Source of the DNA: Cymodocea nodosa
Lineage: Eukaryota > Streptophyta > Magnoliopsida > Alismatales > Cymodoceaceae
Direction: 5' to 3'
Length of the DNA stretch: 64,000 nt
Assembly: GCA_036874045.1 (NCBI GenBank)
Contig: CM072335.1
Coordinates: 8,514,001-8,578,000, forward strand
The notes under the pieces are model-generated. The model was not told the DNA's origin. It saw nothing but the letters and a program-made list of their open reading frames with translations, and did not search any database. Both the position numbers and the translations under genes were made by a program. How positions within the stretch are numbered: the stretch's first letter is position 1; each line of letters starts with the position of its first letter. Positions 34,905 through 46,920 of the stretch are shown here, in pieces.

Positions 34905-36660
34905 GCCTACAAATACCTAAATTTAATCTAATGTTGGAGAATGTAAATATATCAGCTAATTGATTTTTACTAGACACAAATTCTAATTTAATTTTTCCTT
35001 TAATTACGTTATCTCTTAGAAAATGATGTCTAACCTTTATATGCTTTGCTCTTGAATGTAATACAGGATTTTTGCAAAGATTTATTGTAGAACTACTGTC
35101 ACAATAAATCTCAGTTGTATCATAAGATAATCCAAAATCTTCTAAAGTTTACCTTATCCATAGAATCTGAGTGCAACACAGTGCAACAACAACATATTCA
35201 GCTTCTATAGTAGAAAGTGCTACACAGTTTTGCTTTTTACTAAACCATGACACCAAATTATTTCCCAATAATTGACATGTGCCACTGGTACTCTTTCTAT
35301 CAGATTTAGATCCTACGTAATCAGCATCAGTATATCCTATAAGATCTATTGAACTATCCTTAGAATAATACAATCTGAAATTTTTAGTTCCTTGTATATA
35401 TCTAAATATTCTTTTAACTACTATTAAGTGTGATTCTTTAGGATTAGATTGAAATTTAGCACAAAGACACACAGCAAACATAATATCAAGTCTACTAGGA
35501 GTCAAATAAAGTAAATAACCAATCATACTTCTGTATTTTCTTTGATCTATAGATTTTCCTATGTCATCAATATCTAACTTTAAAGTAGTACTCATAGGAG
35601 CTCCTCGAATCCTTGTATCATTACAATTAAATTTCTTAAGCATTTCATCTGCATATTTTTCCTGATTTAAAAATATACCTTTATCCATTTGCTTAATTTG
35701 AAGTCCTAGAAAATATGAAAGTTCTCCTATCATACTCATTTCAAACTGATTAGTCATCTCTTGAGAGAATATTTCTATCAACTTATCAGAGGTTGCTCCA
35801 AAGATTATATCATTCACGTATATTTGAACAACAATCTGATCTTTACCATCTCTCTTAATAAATAGAGTATGATCTACTTTTCCCATGATATAGCATTTTT
35901 CTATTAAAAAAGTAGACAATCTTTCATACCATGATCTAGGTGATTGCTTCAAACCATATAAGGCTTTCTTCAATTTATACACAAAGTCAGGATTTTTAAT
36001 ATTTTCAAATCCAGGTGGTTGTTTTACATAGACTTCTTCATTAATTAAATCATTTAGAAATGCACTCTTTACATCCATTTGATATAATTTAAAATCCATA
36101 TAACAAGCATAGGCCAATAATATTGTAATACTTTCTAACCTAGCCACAGGAGCAAATGTTTCATCATAATCTAATCCTTCTTCCTGTGTATACCTTTGTG
36201 CAACTAATCTAGCTTTATTTCTTATAACTTGACCAGTTTCGTTAGTTTTGTTTCTAAAGATCCACTTTGTACCTATTATGGACTGATTTTCTGGTGGAGA
36301 GACTAATTCCCATATATCATTTCTAATGAATTGATTTAGTTCTTCTTGCATTGCCACTATCCAATTTTCATCAGATAATGCTTTTTGTATATTCCTTGGT
36401 TCCACCATAGAAACAAACATACACATACTATTTAAATTTATTGAAGCTCTAGTTTTAACTCCCTCATTAATATTACCATTGACTTGAGTAATGGGATGTG
36501 ATGAAGAATAACGCCAATTTCTCTGATTGTCCTCAATATTCTCATAAACATCTACATCTCTTTCATCATTAGTTTGATCATTTAAGTTCATATTTTTTAT
36601 TTTCTCAGATAAATCATCAATCTCTCTACTGATCACTAACTCTTTTGGAAGATTGATCAA
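34905..36660 (-). pseudogene. Copia RT and RNase H (element D), long open frame with mutated active site
   Basis: An open frame of 503 codons (36660-35149) covers the integrase-RT linker, RT and most of RNase H. After the stop, RNase H continues (CDSSSTINL-type block) to about 34905, where a deletion of about 28 bp removes the TKPLDE block. The catalytic motif reads IYVNDIIFGA: the first Asp of YVDD is Asn (codon at 35812-35814). RT would be inactive although the frame is the best kept in the window. Confidence 0.92.
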
Positions 36661-36788
36661 ATCATCATTATCAGCTTTAGATTGAGATTCTCTAAGAGAA
36701 TTTTCATTGAAGCTTACATGGAGGGTTTCTTCAATAGTCCTAGAAGTCTTGTTATATACTCTATAGGCTTTACTTCTAGTAGAGTAAC

Positions 36789-37946
36789 CTACAAAATTTC
36801 TTCATCCGATTTGGCTTGAAATTTATCCCTTTTATCCTTAGTATTTAGAATAAAACACTTGTAGCCAAATGGTTTCATATAGGAAATTTTTGGAACCCTA
36901 TTTAACATAATTTCAAAAGGAGTTTTATTAACATGAGGTCTTAAATGACTTCTGTTAATAACATAACAAGCTATATTTACTACTTCAACCCAAAGATTTT
37001 GTGGTAACTTATGTTCATTCAACATAGTTCTGGCTATTTCATGAAGTGATCTATTCTTTCTCTCAACAACACAATTTTGACATAGTACTCTTGGAAAAGA
37101 AAACCTGTGATCAATGCCATGCTCATTATAATAGTTATCCATTTGATCATTATCAAATTCAGTTCCATGATCACTCCTAAGTTTTTGAATATAGACACTC
37201 TGCTTATTTTGAACAAAATTGCAAAACATTTTAAATTTTTCAAACACTTCTGTCTTAGTTGCTAGAAAATATACCTAAGTGTATGTAGAGAAGTCATCTA
37301 CTAAAACAAATACATATCATTTACCACCAAGACTCATGATTCTTGTTGGTCCAAATAGATCCATATGTATAAGTTTTAAGACTCTCTTGCTTGAAATATC
37401 AGTTTTGGATTTAAAAGAGTTTTTGTGAAATTTACCTAACTCACATGCATCACACATAAAGTCCTTTGAGTATTTAATCTTTGGTAAACCTCTCACTAAA
37501 TATTTTCTAGATAGTTTATGTAACAGTTTCATATTTATATGCCTAATCCTTCTATGCCATAAATATGCATCACTAGTTTCAGCTAGCAAACATGAATTTA
37601 AATCAACTACACCAGAAGTTAAAGATAAAATACATACAGAACCTTTTCTTTTAGCAATAAATTTAATTTCATTTGTATTTTTATCAATTATTTTGCATAC
37701 ATTATCTTCAAACACTACATAATATCCATTTTTAGTTAGTTTTATGACACTCAGCAAATTAAATCTTAGGTTTTCTAGATATAGTACATTCGAAATAATA
37801 CAAGTAGGAGTTATTTGAACATTGCCCATACCTATGATTTTATCTTTGCTTTTGTTTCCAAATATTACACTTCCTTTCATGGTATTTGTAAAATTTTGTA
37901 ATAGACTTTTCTGTTTGGTCATGTGACTTGACGCTCCACTGTCCAA
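36789..37946 (-). pseudogene. Protease C-terminal part, zinc finger and integrase (element D)
   Basis: The frame starts at the protease active site DSGASSHMT, preceded by a stop in place of a conserved Trp. It runs through the HHCC finger (DAYLWHRRIRHINMKLL) and LIHMDLFGP. Two stops lie at 37250-37316, one of them TAG for the Trp of YTWVYF. Then LRSDHGTEF and CVVERKNRS (the usual NGVVERKN has become NCVVERKN) follow. Frame otherwise constant from gag to integrase. Confidence 0.9.
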
Positions 37947-37982
37947 GATCTATTTTGATATTGTTTCCTCTTGCAACACAAA

Positions 37983-40256
37983 TTAAGAAAAACTTTTTCT
38001 TGGTACCCAATGTTGTTGAGGACCAAGTTCATTAAACGCATATTTCTTCTTTTTGTTTAAAAATAGTTTAGCAATATCATTTATATTCTTATTAGTTGTA
38101 AGTACTATTGATTTATCATTAGCTTCATACTCACATATAGCATTATTACTTTTACAATCATTCTTTTTGTTTTCAGATGTAGTATAATCAAGACCAAATA
38201 GATTTTTATCAGATGTTAATTTATTTTGGTCATGCTTATACATTTCAGTAAGTTCATACCAAGATTTTGTACTTGTATTAACATTTTCCGTACATACAAA
38301 ATCTTTTTCTGCATAAGAATTTTTAGTTTTATCACATGCAGAATGAGTAATTAGTTTAATACTAGGGTATTGAATTACATGCTCAAGTTTCTGAATTTTC
38401 AGTTTACTATAATTGTCTGAAATTTTAGAAATATTAGAAACATTAGAAACTAAATTTCCAAAACAAGAAACAAGATTTTTAGAAACATTTATAGTCATGT
38501 TAGAAGTACAATTTGACAAATCACATTGATTTATATTATTACTGCATGATTCATCCTTTGAAGTACCTACTTCTACATATTTATTACCTTGTTTCATAAT
38601 AAAAGGAATTTTAGTCTTAGATTTACTTGAACTGCAACTAATAAATCCTTTATTGGCTTGATATTCAGGATAATCAAATCCTAAGCCAAATTTATAAGAC
38701 ACCGTAGGGGTACTAGTTAGTTTGTCTAACTTAGTTTGACTTAAATTCCATTTCTCAATGGTAGAATTTAAATCTTGCTCTCTCAGTTTTAATTTATCTA
38801 TCTCTAATTCAAGTTCATTTATATTGTTTCTCAACATTTCATTTTCAGATTCTATCTTTAATTTTTTAGCATTTATATTCTGTATTTGTTCATGCAAGAT
38901 ACATTCATTAAATCTAAATTTTTGCAAATCTCTAGCATGATTTTCATTATCACATTTAAACTTTTCTAAAGTAGTGGACAAGAAACAATTTTCTTCTTCC
39001 ATAATGGATGAAGATTTTCTAATATTCTTATTTTCCAATTTACATACTTTAAGTTTTTGTAATAATGCATGATAAGCACATAATAATTCATCAAAGTTGA
39101 AATCTGAATGACTTTTAGGATTAGATATTACCTTAGACTCATCTGCCATGAAGCACACATGAGCAACGTCTTCTAACTCTTGTTCTTCTTCTAAATGTGA
39201 AGATTTTGATGCTGATTCCTCAGATTCAGACTCTTTAGACGTGTCATCCCAAGTGACCTTCAAAGCCTTTTTCTTGTAAAACTTTTTCTGAGCTTTCTGA
39301 GCCGTCTTCTTCTAATTTGTCCTACTTTACTTTTCATTTTTCCTCATAGGACAATCTAGAGAAAGATGTCTAGGTTTCTTACAATTGTAACATACATACT
39401 TTCTAGATGAAGAATTCTTGTCATTTAGTGATTTTGACGTTGAGGGTTTATCATTTTTGTTCCTTTGTTGTTTCCTAGCTTTCCATGCTTTCTTGAATTT
39501 CCAAGTCAGCAAAATCAAATCCTCGTTAGAATCAGTAGATATATTAGAATCTGAATTAATTTTGAAGGTTATTTCTTTCTTCATTTTTAGTTTGTTGTGA
39601 CTCAGTGATTCATTTAATTGAACTTCATAAGCTGTTAAATTTCTTATAAGTTCATTCATACTATAAACATTTAAATCTCGTAATTCCTCAATTGATGTTA
39701 CTTTCTGAGATCATTTAGAACTTAGTGATCTTAGAATTTTCCTCACCAAATCCTTCTGTTTAAAATCCTTCTGTTCAAAATTCTTTCCTAAACATTTTAA
39801 AGAGTTTATGATATCAAGAAATTTGGAAAACATTTGAGAAACATTTTCGTCTTCATGCATCTTAAAGAGTTCATACTTATGAATCAACATGTTTATTTTA
39901 GTCTCTTTAACTTGAGAAGTACCTTCATGTGAAACTTCTAATGCATGCCACACCTCATAAGTAGATTTATATGACGACACTTTACTGAACTGTTCATAAC
40001 TCAATGCTCAAAATAAAATATTTAAGCCCATAGCATTCAGAGTTTCATTTTCTTTTTCAGTAATTGTCTAAGTATTATAAGGAGTAGTTAACAAAGTATA
40101 TGGTTTAGAAATCATGAACCACAACTTATGATCTATACTTTGAAGAAAAACAATCATCCTATATTTCTAATATTCAAAATGTATTCCATCAAATAAAGGA
40201 GGACGATTAAGATTTTGGCCTTCATATAAAGAAAAATTACCATTTCCAGTAGCCAT
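37983..40256 (-). pseudogene. SIRE-type gag (element D)
   Basis: From ATG at 40256, the capsid-like region has stops at 40167 and 40068 (both at Trp codons) and near 40008. The zinc knuckle CYNCKKPRHLSLDC is intact (about 39345-39390). A 426-codon open stretch (39263-37983) holds the coiled coil and a Cys/Ser-rich linker ending in a LGPQQHWVP block typical before the copia protease. This copy shows that knuckle and coiled coil are one protein, broken by a shift in C. Confidence 0.88.
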
Positions 40257-40442
40257 CTTACCTTAGATTTTTCGACCTATTTGATTTTAAATAGTCTAAA
40301 AACTTTAAAACAACTTGAGCCTTAAATCAAGAGAGTTAAACGTATGCTCACATATTAATTTCTATTTAAAAACAAGGAAGGTAGAATAAGCAATGATATT
40401 AAATAAGTTGGTATTGATTTTATATCAAAGATTATTAACAAA

Positions 40443-40454
40443 GCTCTCATACCA
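40443..40454 (-). other. Initiator-Met tRNA primer binding site (element D)
   Basis: TGGTATGAGAGC on the minus strand, one mismatch from the C copy, two bases inside the LTR. Confidence 0.9.
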
Positions 40455-40456
40455 CT

Positions 40457-41217
40457 TGTAGGATCATATGGCTACACAAGAGGGGGGTGAATTGTGTATT
40501 TTTAATATTTTCTGAAATATAATTGAAACTTTAAAACTCAAAAACAAGTCGAGACATTGTTTTCATAAAATCATTTTTATTCAAGGTTTCAATTACAATA
40601 TACAATTCAATTCTCCTCAGAAATTGTAGATGCAATTATATTTCGATACCATGTATCATCTAAACAATTTCATGACTACAAACAGAGAAAACTAATTTGC
40701 GGAATTTAAAACTTTTCTCCATGTTTGAGATCTTTCTTCTTCTTTTTCTTCTTCAGTAATTCTTCAGTGACGAATATTTTGTCTTTTCATGCTTCACCGA
40801 ATTTGCTTTCTTCTGATACTTCAAATCTTCAATGACGAAAATCTTACCTTTTTCTACTTCACTGAACTTTCTTCCACTTAAGAGATTTTGTCCGAAGAGG
40901 TGTTTTTGATCCCTGAAAAAGATTTTTCTTTTGGTGTGCAAGGATGGTTTGATCCTTGGAAAGATTTTTCGTTTTGTGTGCAAGGATAATTTGATCAACG
41001 AGAATTCTATGCCTTTTATACTGTATCTTCATTTCATGCATATCCTTCATGTTTAACCACTACCAGTTTTCCACTTCTCCACGTCTTTTCTTTTTCCTTC
41101 ATCGAAACACACACATTCTAACCCTTGTTTATATTTCAAATTTTCTTTAATCATCAGTCCTGGATCTTTGAAAAATTTCCTACAAAATAAACTTTCTCGT
41201 CCAAAAATTTTTCATCA
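40457..41217 (-). mobile_element. Truncated 5' LTR of element D
   Basis: Matches the first 760 bases of the C LTR, including TATAAAAGGC near 41009-41018. It stops at TTTTTCATCA, so the U3 with the motif array is missing. Foreign plus-strand LTR sequence follows. Confidence 0.88.
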
Positions 41218-41930
41218 AGAATATATGATCGTTGGATATTCAAGCATGTATACAGTCAGATCATTCAGTATTCGATAAGAGCTGAGATGTGAGATTACAG
41301 ATACAATTACATACAGAAATACAGTATACATTGCAAATCAATTATTGATATAGAAGACAACTCAAATTCAGTTCAACAAAGAATCGATTGAAAGCTGGAT
41401 TTACAAGAAGATTCTTAAAGCTCTCCATGTACTGAAAGTCTGATCCAAGAAGGATCATTTGGTTCTTGGCTTCAACCTTAAAGCTTCATTTAGTTGTTGG
41501 TTTGAGTTTTGACCTGAAAACTCAAGAGGTTTGTTTTCTAGAGTTTATACTTGAAAACTTCTAAGTATTGGTTTTTTGGAGTTTATACCTGAAAACTTCT
41601 AAGTGTTGGTTTTCTGGAGTTTATACCTGAAAACTTATGTGTGGTTGGTTATTGCTTCGACCTGAAAGTAAGTGTGTAAGTGTGTAAGTGTAGAGACACT
41701 TAGTGAAGCCCAAGTAACCCTTGGGGGTGGACTAGCTGAGTTGGTGAACCACCTAAAATTCCCTTGTGTTTCTTACTTTATTTTCGCTGTGCATGATATC
41801 CATATCTGATTATTACTTGTACAAACTAATTAATCAAATTAGTTAGTAAAGTCAAAAATAGTCTTAAATTCACACTGTTTACCATTCACCCCCCCTTTGG
41901 TGAAGCCATACGTTCCTAACAATTGGTATC
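41218..41930 (+). mobile_element. End of a plus-strand copia LTR with PBS
   Basis: The sequence ends CCTAACA (41921) followed by TTGGTATC (41923-41930). This is the classic copia LTR end plus the first bases of the initiator-Met primer site, here on the plus strand. Internal sequence is cut off by the LTR of E. The LTR contains a 38-bp tandem repeat and a segment TTGGGGGTGGACTAGCTGAG resembling copia R/U5 regions. It is the only plus-strand element remnant in the window. Confidence 0.7.
41529..41636 (+). repeat. 38-bp tandem repeat, nearly three units
   Basis: Units built on GGTTTTCTGGAGTTTATACC and TGAAAACTTCTAAGTGTT recur with a 38-base period (GAGTTTATAC at 41541, 41579 and 41617). A weaker related unit precedes. 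It lies in the R/U5 part of the plus-strand LTR remnant. Confidence 0.85.
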
Positions 41931-43119
41931 TGTAGAATTGTCTATATCACAAGAGGGGGGTGAATTGTGTCTTTAGTAATTAAATACTAGCGGATAAAAC
42001 AAGAGCACAAAACACTCATAAATGAAATTCTATTCTTTTATTTCAAGATAGAATTTACAATATCTTTCAGCTCAATTCCCTTCTTGACGGTTTTGATACA
42101 GTAATATTTGATATACAATTCAAATAGGAAAACAAAGCTCTTATTCAAAACTAATTTTGAATTGTATAAAACCTGATCTTTATGCACACAGCTTCTTTCT
42201 TTCTCTTTGCTCAACTTCTGTATCTCTTCTTCTCTAGTTATCGAATTTCCAGACTTCTTGCATTTGCAGCTCCTTTTCTGAAATTACTTGGAATTTCGAT
42301 CTTCTTCTGATGTTGGACAACTTTTCAGAATATGAATATTCAAACTTAACTTTTCAGTTAGGCATCCAGATTGAATATTCAGACTTGGTTTTTGAGATTG
42401 GGATCCTCTATTGTAATGTAGCTCGTACTCTCTATTTGTAGTCGAACTTTGTTGTCTTTCACGTTCAGCATGTTCATCCACTTGATCCATAATCCATAAT
42501 CCATATACTAATTTTCTCTTTAATCCAAATTACTATCTTTTTTTTTGAGTTTCCAGGATCTCCACTCGTAGATACATCGAAACTTTATCTTCTTGGAGTT
42601 TTGTAGAATATCTTCTAAGTCTTCAATTTAGTTAAACATTTCTCCTTTAAGTCTTGTAAAAACTCGAACACTTATCCTTTAACTCTTCGAGTTTTTGCAC
42701 CTACAAAACATGTGACTAAACAAAGAAACTTATCTGTTCGTTAGTCCTTTTATAAAACTCGAACAGTTATCTATCCATGCGTATAAAAACTTGAACAGTT
42801 ATCTAACTATTTGATTTTTCATTACCGAACGCACATGGAAAACACGTGACAACTTAAAACATTAAAAACACACGTGTAGATAACTTAACTATACGAGTTT
42901 TTAACATAAAGTATTCGACAAAAATGAAACGTTAACTATCCGAAAGTTTAACTATTGCAAATCTAACTCTTCAGAAATCTTTAATTTATCCGACATAAAA
43001 ATGAAACTTTCCGATAATCTGTTAACTATTATACTTAGAGAAATATACTTAGAGAATATTATGTAGACTTATTTAAATACGTTAATAAAGCATATATCAT
43101 CAAAATTAAATACCTAACA
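41931..43119 (-). mobile_element. 3' LTR of element E
   Basis: It runs from TGTAGAATTGTC to CCTAACA, 1,189 bp. It shares the CACAAGAGGGGGGTGAATTG block with C and D near the inner end. The U3 part (42640-43020) has its own word set: CTCGAACAGTTATC, ACTTGAACAGTTATC, TTAACTATCCGAAAG and CACGTGACAAC. A TATAAAAGG word on the minus strand lies at about 42746-42754. Confidence 0.85.
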
Positions 43120-43134
43120 ATCTCCCCCTTTTTG
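43120..43134 (-). other. Polypurine tract of element E
   Basis: Minus-strand ATCAAAAAGGGGGAGAT adjoins the LTR start TGTTAGG, as in C and D. Confidence 0.8.
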
Positions 43135-43435
43135 ATGATGTCAAAACCTAATAAGTCACATAATTTATATCTCCTAGTTTTTGGCATTATAAAAAAGTAA
43201 ACAAACTATTTTCTCTCCCTTTAGGAAGTTAAGCAAGTTAAATGTAAGGAAGGAAATCTTACTAAGTATATATGAATCAAAACGATAGTTTCAAACATAC
43301 ATAAAATTTATGGATTAAGCATAAACTATGAAAAATAATCACATAACATTAAATTCAGTAAACAGTTGACATAATAGTTTTGGTTACAAATTACAAAAAA
43401 TAAATCATGTAATACATAATTTGTATAATCACAAG

Positions 43436-46006
43436 CCTCTTTGTCTTCGAAAAATATCAATCAGAGTATCTGAAATTTTCTTTGCAATATCTGTACTAAC
43501 TCTGTTTATCTGATCAAGTAATGCTTGATCTAAATCATTTTGAGAAACTTGTGATGGTTGCTATAAAAATTCAATATGTATGTCTGTATCTATACCTATA
43601 TGTATTTCTGTATGTATACCTTGTTGTATATCTGTATGTTGCTGTGTTTCTTTAAATTGTGTAGATTGTTGCTGTTGTGGTTGTGACTGTGTTTGCCGAT
43701 CCTATTGTTGTTGCTGTCTGAGGACAAGTGTATCTGCTTCCTGGTATTTTTGGAGTTCCTTTGCAGAGAAAGATCTTGACTTTAATATTTTCTGTGGCCA
43801 AGGTGTAATATCTATTTGACTTGCCACAATTCTCAAAATCGTATCACCATTAAATAATTTACTCTACAAATGTAAGATATGAGAAACAAAAATATCATAC
43901 CAGTTCACCTATATATGGTTTATTAATGCATATGTAGCATAAAGACAACATCTGTCAACTTCTGCCCCGTGACCAATCCTCTGAAACAATGTAGCATGCA
44001 AAATTTTTGCAATAAAACGTGCTTGGCCATTTAAGTCATTTAGTAATCTCAATGGTTTGTTGGTAGTTGGATCTTTGGCTAAACTTGTAATATCTCATTC
44101 CAATCGATAAACCTGTTTTCTTTCTGATAATTTAACTCCTTCATTTTTCAGACCAAGTACTTGATAAAGTAAATCGGGAGTTAAATATATGTCATTTTCT
44201 TGTATATTGGAAACAAGAATACCGTCTTCCACTGTTAAGTTTGAGTAAAAACAGCTTGTAAGTTTGGGTATAGCAAGATGGTCTGGCTGCTGTGGAAATA
44301 GAGTCAACAAGCCTTGAAATTCAAACAATTCTCGTATGTGTGCCATCCCTTCAAACTTAACTGGTCTTGAATATAAAACTGTAAAAGTTTTATATGTTTG
44401 AAATTTGTCATAACAGGAATTATTTTTGAACCATAATAGTGTATTTTCATCTAAACTCTTTTTAGGATTAGGTAATTTCCTGTCATGATGTTCTAATCTG
44501 GGACTTGTTTCAATATTATCAACAACATCTATATTTTCAAATCTTTCAAAACTGGTGGAATTGCCATCAAAACTGGTATAAATGTCTGAAATATCTATTA
44601 TTGTCGTATCAATAATCTTTTGAATTTCTTCTATTTGTTCTTCTGAAAATATTTTAGTAACAATAGTCTTTGTAGCAATCTGTATATCAGCAACATGTAT
44701 ATCTATATTTGATCTATTTAACTGTCTCTGTATGAAAGAATGTTCTATATCTGTTTGTGGAATAGAATCATCTTGTATTTCTGAAATTTGTATATGTGAG
44801 ACATTGGTAGTATCATATTCTAATTGTAACTGTGTATGTTTTTGATTATATACATTTATCAACAAGTATACTATATACTGTAACAGACATAACCATATAG
44901 TATAGTTTAAGCAACTGTACCAAAATTCAAAAGTCTTTGTTCGAGATACAGTAAGAGGAAGAATATCTATACATTCCTCTTCAGATGAAATATCTTCAAA
45001 ATTCATAGACTCAATGTCTATGTTATCAAAAATATCATCAAATTGGATATCATCTATATATGTATCATCAAAATTTCCAACATTCTCTCTTTCCGTAGGA
45101 AAAGAATGTGTGCTTGCAGTATTGTGTAAAAAATTGTCCATTGTATGAAAAGATACATTATGCACTAATGTGACACAATACCTTAGAGTATATGCTTGTA
45201 AGCCAATATTTGTCACATCTGCTGGTATTCCTAACAAAAATGTCTATCCAGCTTCTGCAATGGAGCATAGTTTTCCATTTTTCACTGATTCTTCTTTTTG
45301 CTGCAATATTCTTTGTACACCTACAGTTAGTCCAAAATATTCAATTGTCTTTTTCTTTTTCCGACTATATGTCTGTAGTGTTTCAGGTTGTTCAGGAGGT
45401 TCTAAACTTGTCTTAATTTCTCCTGTTAAAGGCACCTAGGGTCTTGATGGTCCTTCACCATGATGCCTAGGTTGTAATAATGGAATATAGAGTTTTAAGC
45501 TCTCAACCTCTGCCATTTTGAGTTGATAAACTCTTTGTCCTTCACTTCGAAGGCCCATTTTGCTAATGGCAGTTTTCTGTTCATCTATATACTGTTTAAT
45601 ATCATCTAAAACAGTTGGGGGAAAATAATGTTGGGAATACAAGGATTGTAATTCCCTATTTGCATTTTCGATTATTGCTCCCCACTTCTTTCCATAATAG
45701 GTGATAGACTGTACCAATGTCTGTAGTACATGTCCAAAACTTACAACCATAGGGTTAGGTTGTAAATTTCTTTTCCATAAATGCAATGCGGAAAGTTCAG
45801 TCTATTTTAGTCTAAACTGTGTTTCAACATAATTTCGAATAAATTTCCAATAGAAATTTTTCTCATCTTGAATAGCTTTTCTTATTTCATGCAGTATTTC
45901 ATTTGAAAAAAGTGTACCTTGAATAGATGTCATTGATTTCATTTTGCATTTTCTAAAGTTTCAACTCTCTTTTCTGCACTTTTGTCATTCTACCACGTCC
46001 TGACAT
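43436..46006 (-). pseudogene. 3' ORF (env-like position) of element E
   Basis: Diverged homologue of the C/D 3' ORF. It starts at ATG 46006 (MSGRGRMTKVQKRELK). Then comes a region with stops and a shift. An N-terminal helical block (45786-45436, ELQSLYSQHYFPPTVLDDIK) matches C. A 380-codon open stretch (45237-44095) has an acidic middle and the LLYQVLGLKNEGV block. A broken C-terminal domain continues to 43436 (ARFIAKILHATLFQRIGHG, then a Gln-rich tail and RRQRGL). Unlike C and D it has a 20-residue hydrophobic stretch at 44848-44910. Confidence 0.72.
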
Positions 46007-46059
46007 TGTCGATTAATCTTCGCTTTGCACTGTAGAACTTAGTGGAAGTAAAGATTGTG

Positions 46060-46430
46060 AAGCTAGGGTTTTACCAAGGTAGAAACACGAAAAGTTGTTA
46101 GTAAAACATTTATAACTCTTTGAGTTTATAAACGGATTCAATCATTGAAATCATAAATATAAGATCTGTTATCGATAAATAACTCGAGTGCTTGCAATAA
46201 ATGTACAAGTTTTACAACCAACAATTGTAGAATACTTAGCGTAACTATTCGTATAAAGAAAATAACTTCAGGTTAAGTGAAAAGTGAGAAAACTCGAAGA
46301 CTTACGATAACTGTTCGAGTTTCTTGAAGGAATAGGTGTGAAAAGTCGAAGAGTTAAACATAACTGTTCGAGTTCCGATTGAGACATTATAAAGTAGTGA
46401 AATTCAACAAATACACAATTTGAACTTAAG
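46060..46430 (-). promoter_or_regulatory. Motif-rich leader before the 3' ORF of E
   Basis: Contains ATAACTCTTTGAG, AACTCGAAGACTTACG, ATAACTGTTCGAGTT (twice) and GTAACTATTCG words. These repeat the word set of the LTR of E (CTCGAACAGTTATC) in reverse sense. It lies directly upstream of the 3' ORF on the minus strand. A promoter or leader role is inferred from this sharing. Confidence 0.5.
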
Positions 46431-46440
46431 GTGTTTAGAA

Positions 46441-46920
46441 AGTTTCGGAGACTTATAAACCTAACTATCGGATGCTCAGGTGCATTTTAGAGAGTTACAA
46501 ATAACCTTCTGAAAGATAACTTAAGTCAATTGTCCAGATCACAACACATGTACTTAAGCAGTTTTATAATAAAGAGATGTTTTAGATAGTTACAAATCTA
46601 ACTTTCCGATGCCCAAATGCATTTCGGAGAGTTACATATAACTTACTAAAAATCCACTTAAGTCATGCATTATGGTTTCGACACGTGTACTTCAGGAAAT
46701 AATAAAATAGTCTATTGAACGTTTTAAAACACAACTGTCCGATACTTGCAATATAACTTGCCGAAACAATAGAAAATTCAGATACTTAAGAATTAAAAAA
46801 ACCTGCAAGTCACCGACAGTTCAGAAATGTACTTAATTAAAGTGTATTTCCTAAAATTATGCAGATTCTTTCATGAAAACATATAATAGTTCATAAGAGA
46901 TGAATTATTATGCGAGAAAT
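46441..46920 (-). other. Athila-type U3 segment inside copia element E
   Basis: Aligns with the U3 of LTR-b from about 49780 to 50440, with the same order of words: AACTATCGGATGCTCAGG, ATAACTTAAGTCAATTGTCC, TTTTATAATAAAGAGATG, AAGTCATGCATTATGGTTTC, ACACGTGTACTTCAGGAAAT, CAGATACTTAAGAATT and AGTTCAGAAATGTACTTAAT. It ends close to a GGGGGAGC word, as the U3 of LTR-b ends at GGGGGGAG. Several internal repeat units of the LTR version are missing. No LTR terminus TG remains. Confidence 0.85.

Larger units (their letters stand above)
28843..41217 (-). mobile_element. SIRE-like Ty1/copia element D
   Basis: A minus-strand copy of the C family: 3' LTR (28843-30547), polypurine tracts, 3' ORF, spacer, RNase H, RT, integrase, protease, gag, PBS and a truncated 5' LTR (40457-41217). 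Both outer ends are damaged: eight bases are missing at 28843 and about 0.9 kb at 41217, so no target duplication can be read. The frame is better kept than in C. Confidence 0.9.

Noticed and set aside
43580-43819. Cys-rich plus-strand ORF that looks like a small secreted protein
   Set aside because: It is the antisense of the Gln/His/Ile-rich tail of the 3' ORF of E; the Cys repeats come from reverse-complemented Ile and CAA/CAG-type codons.
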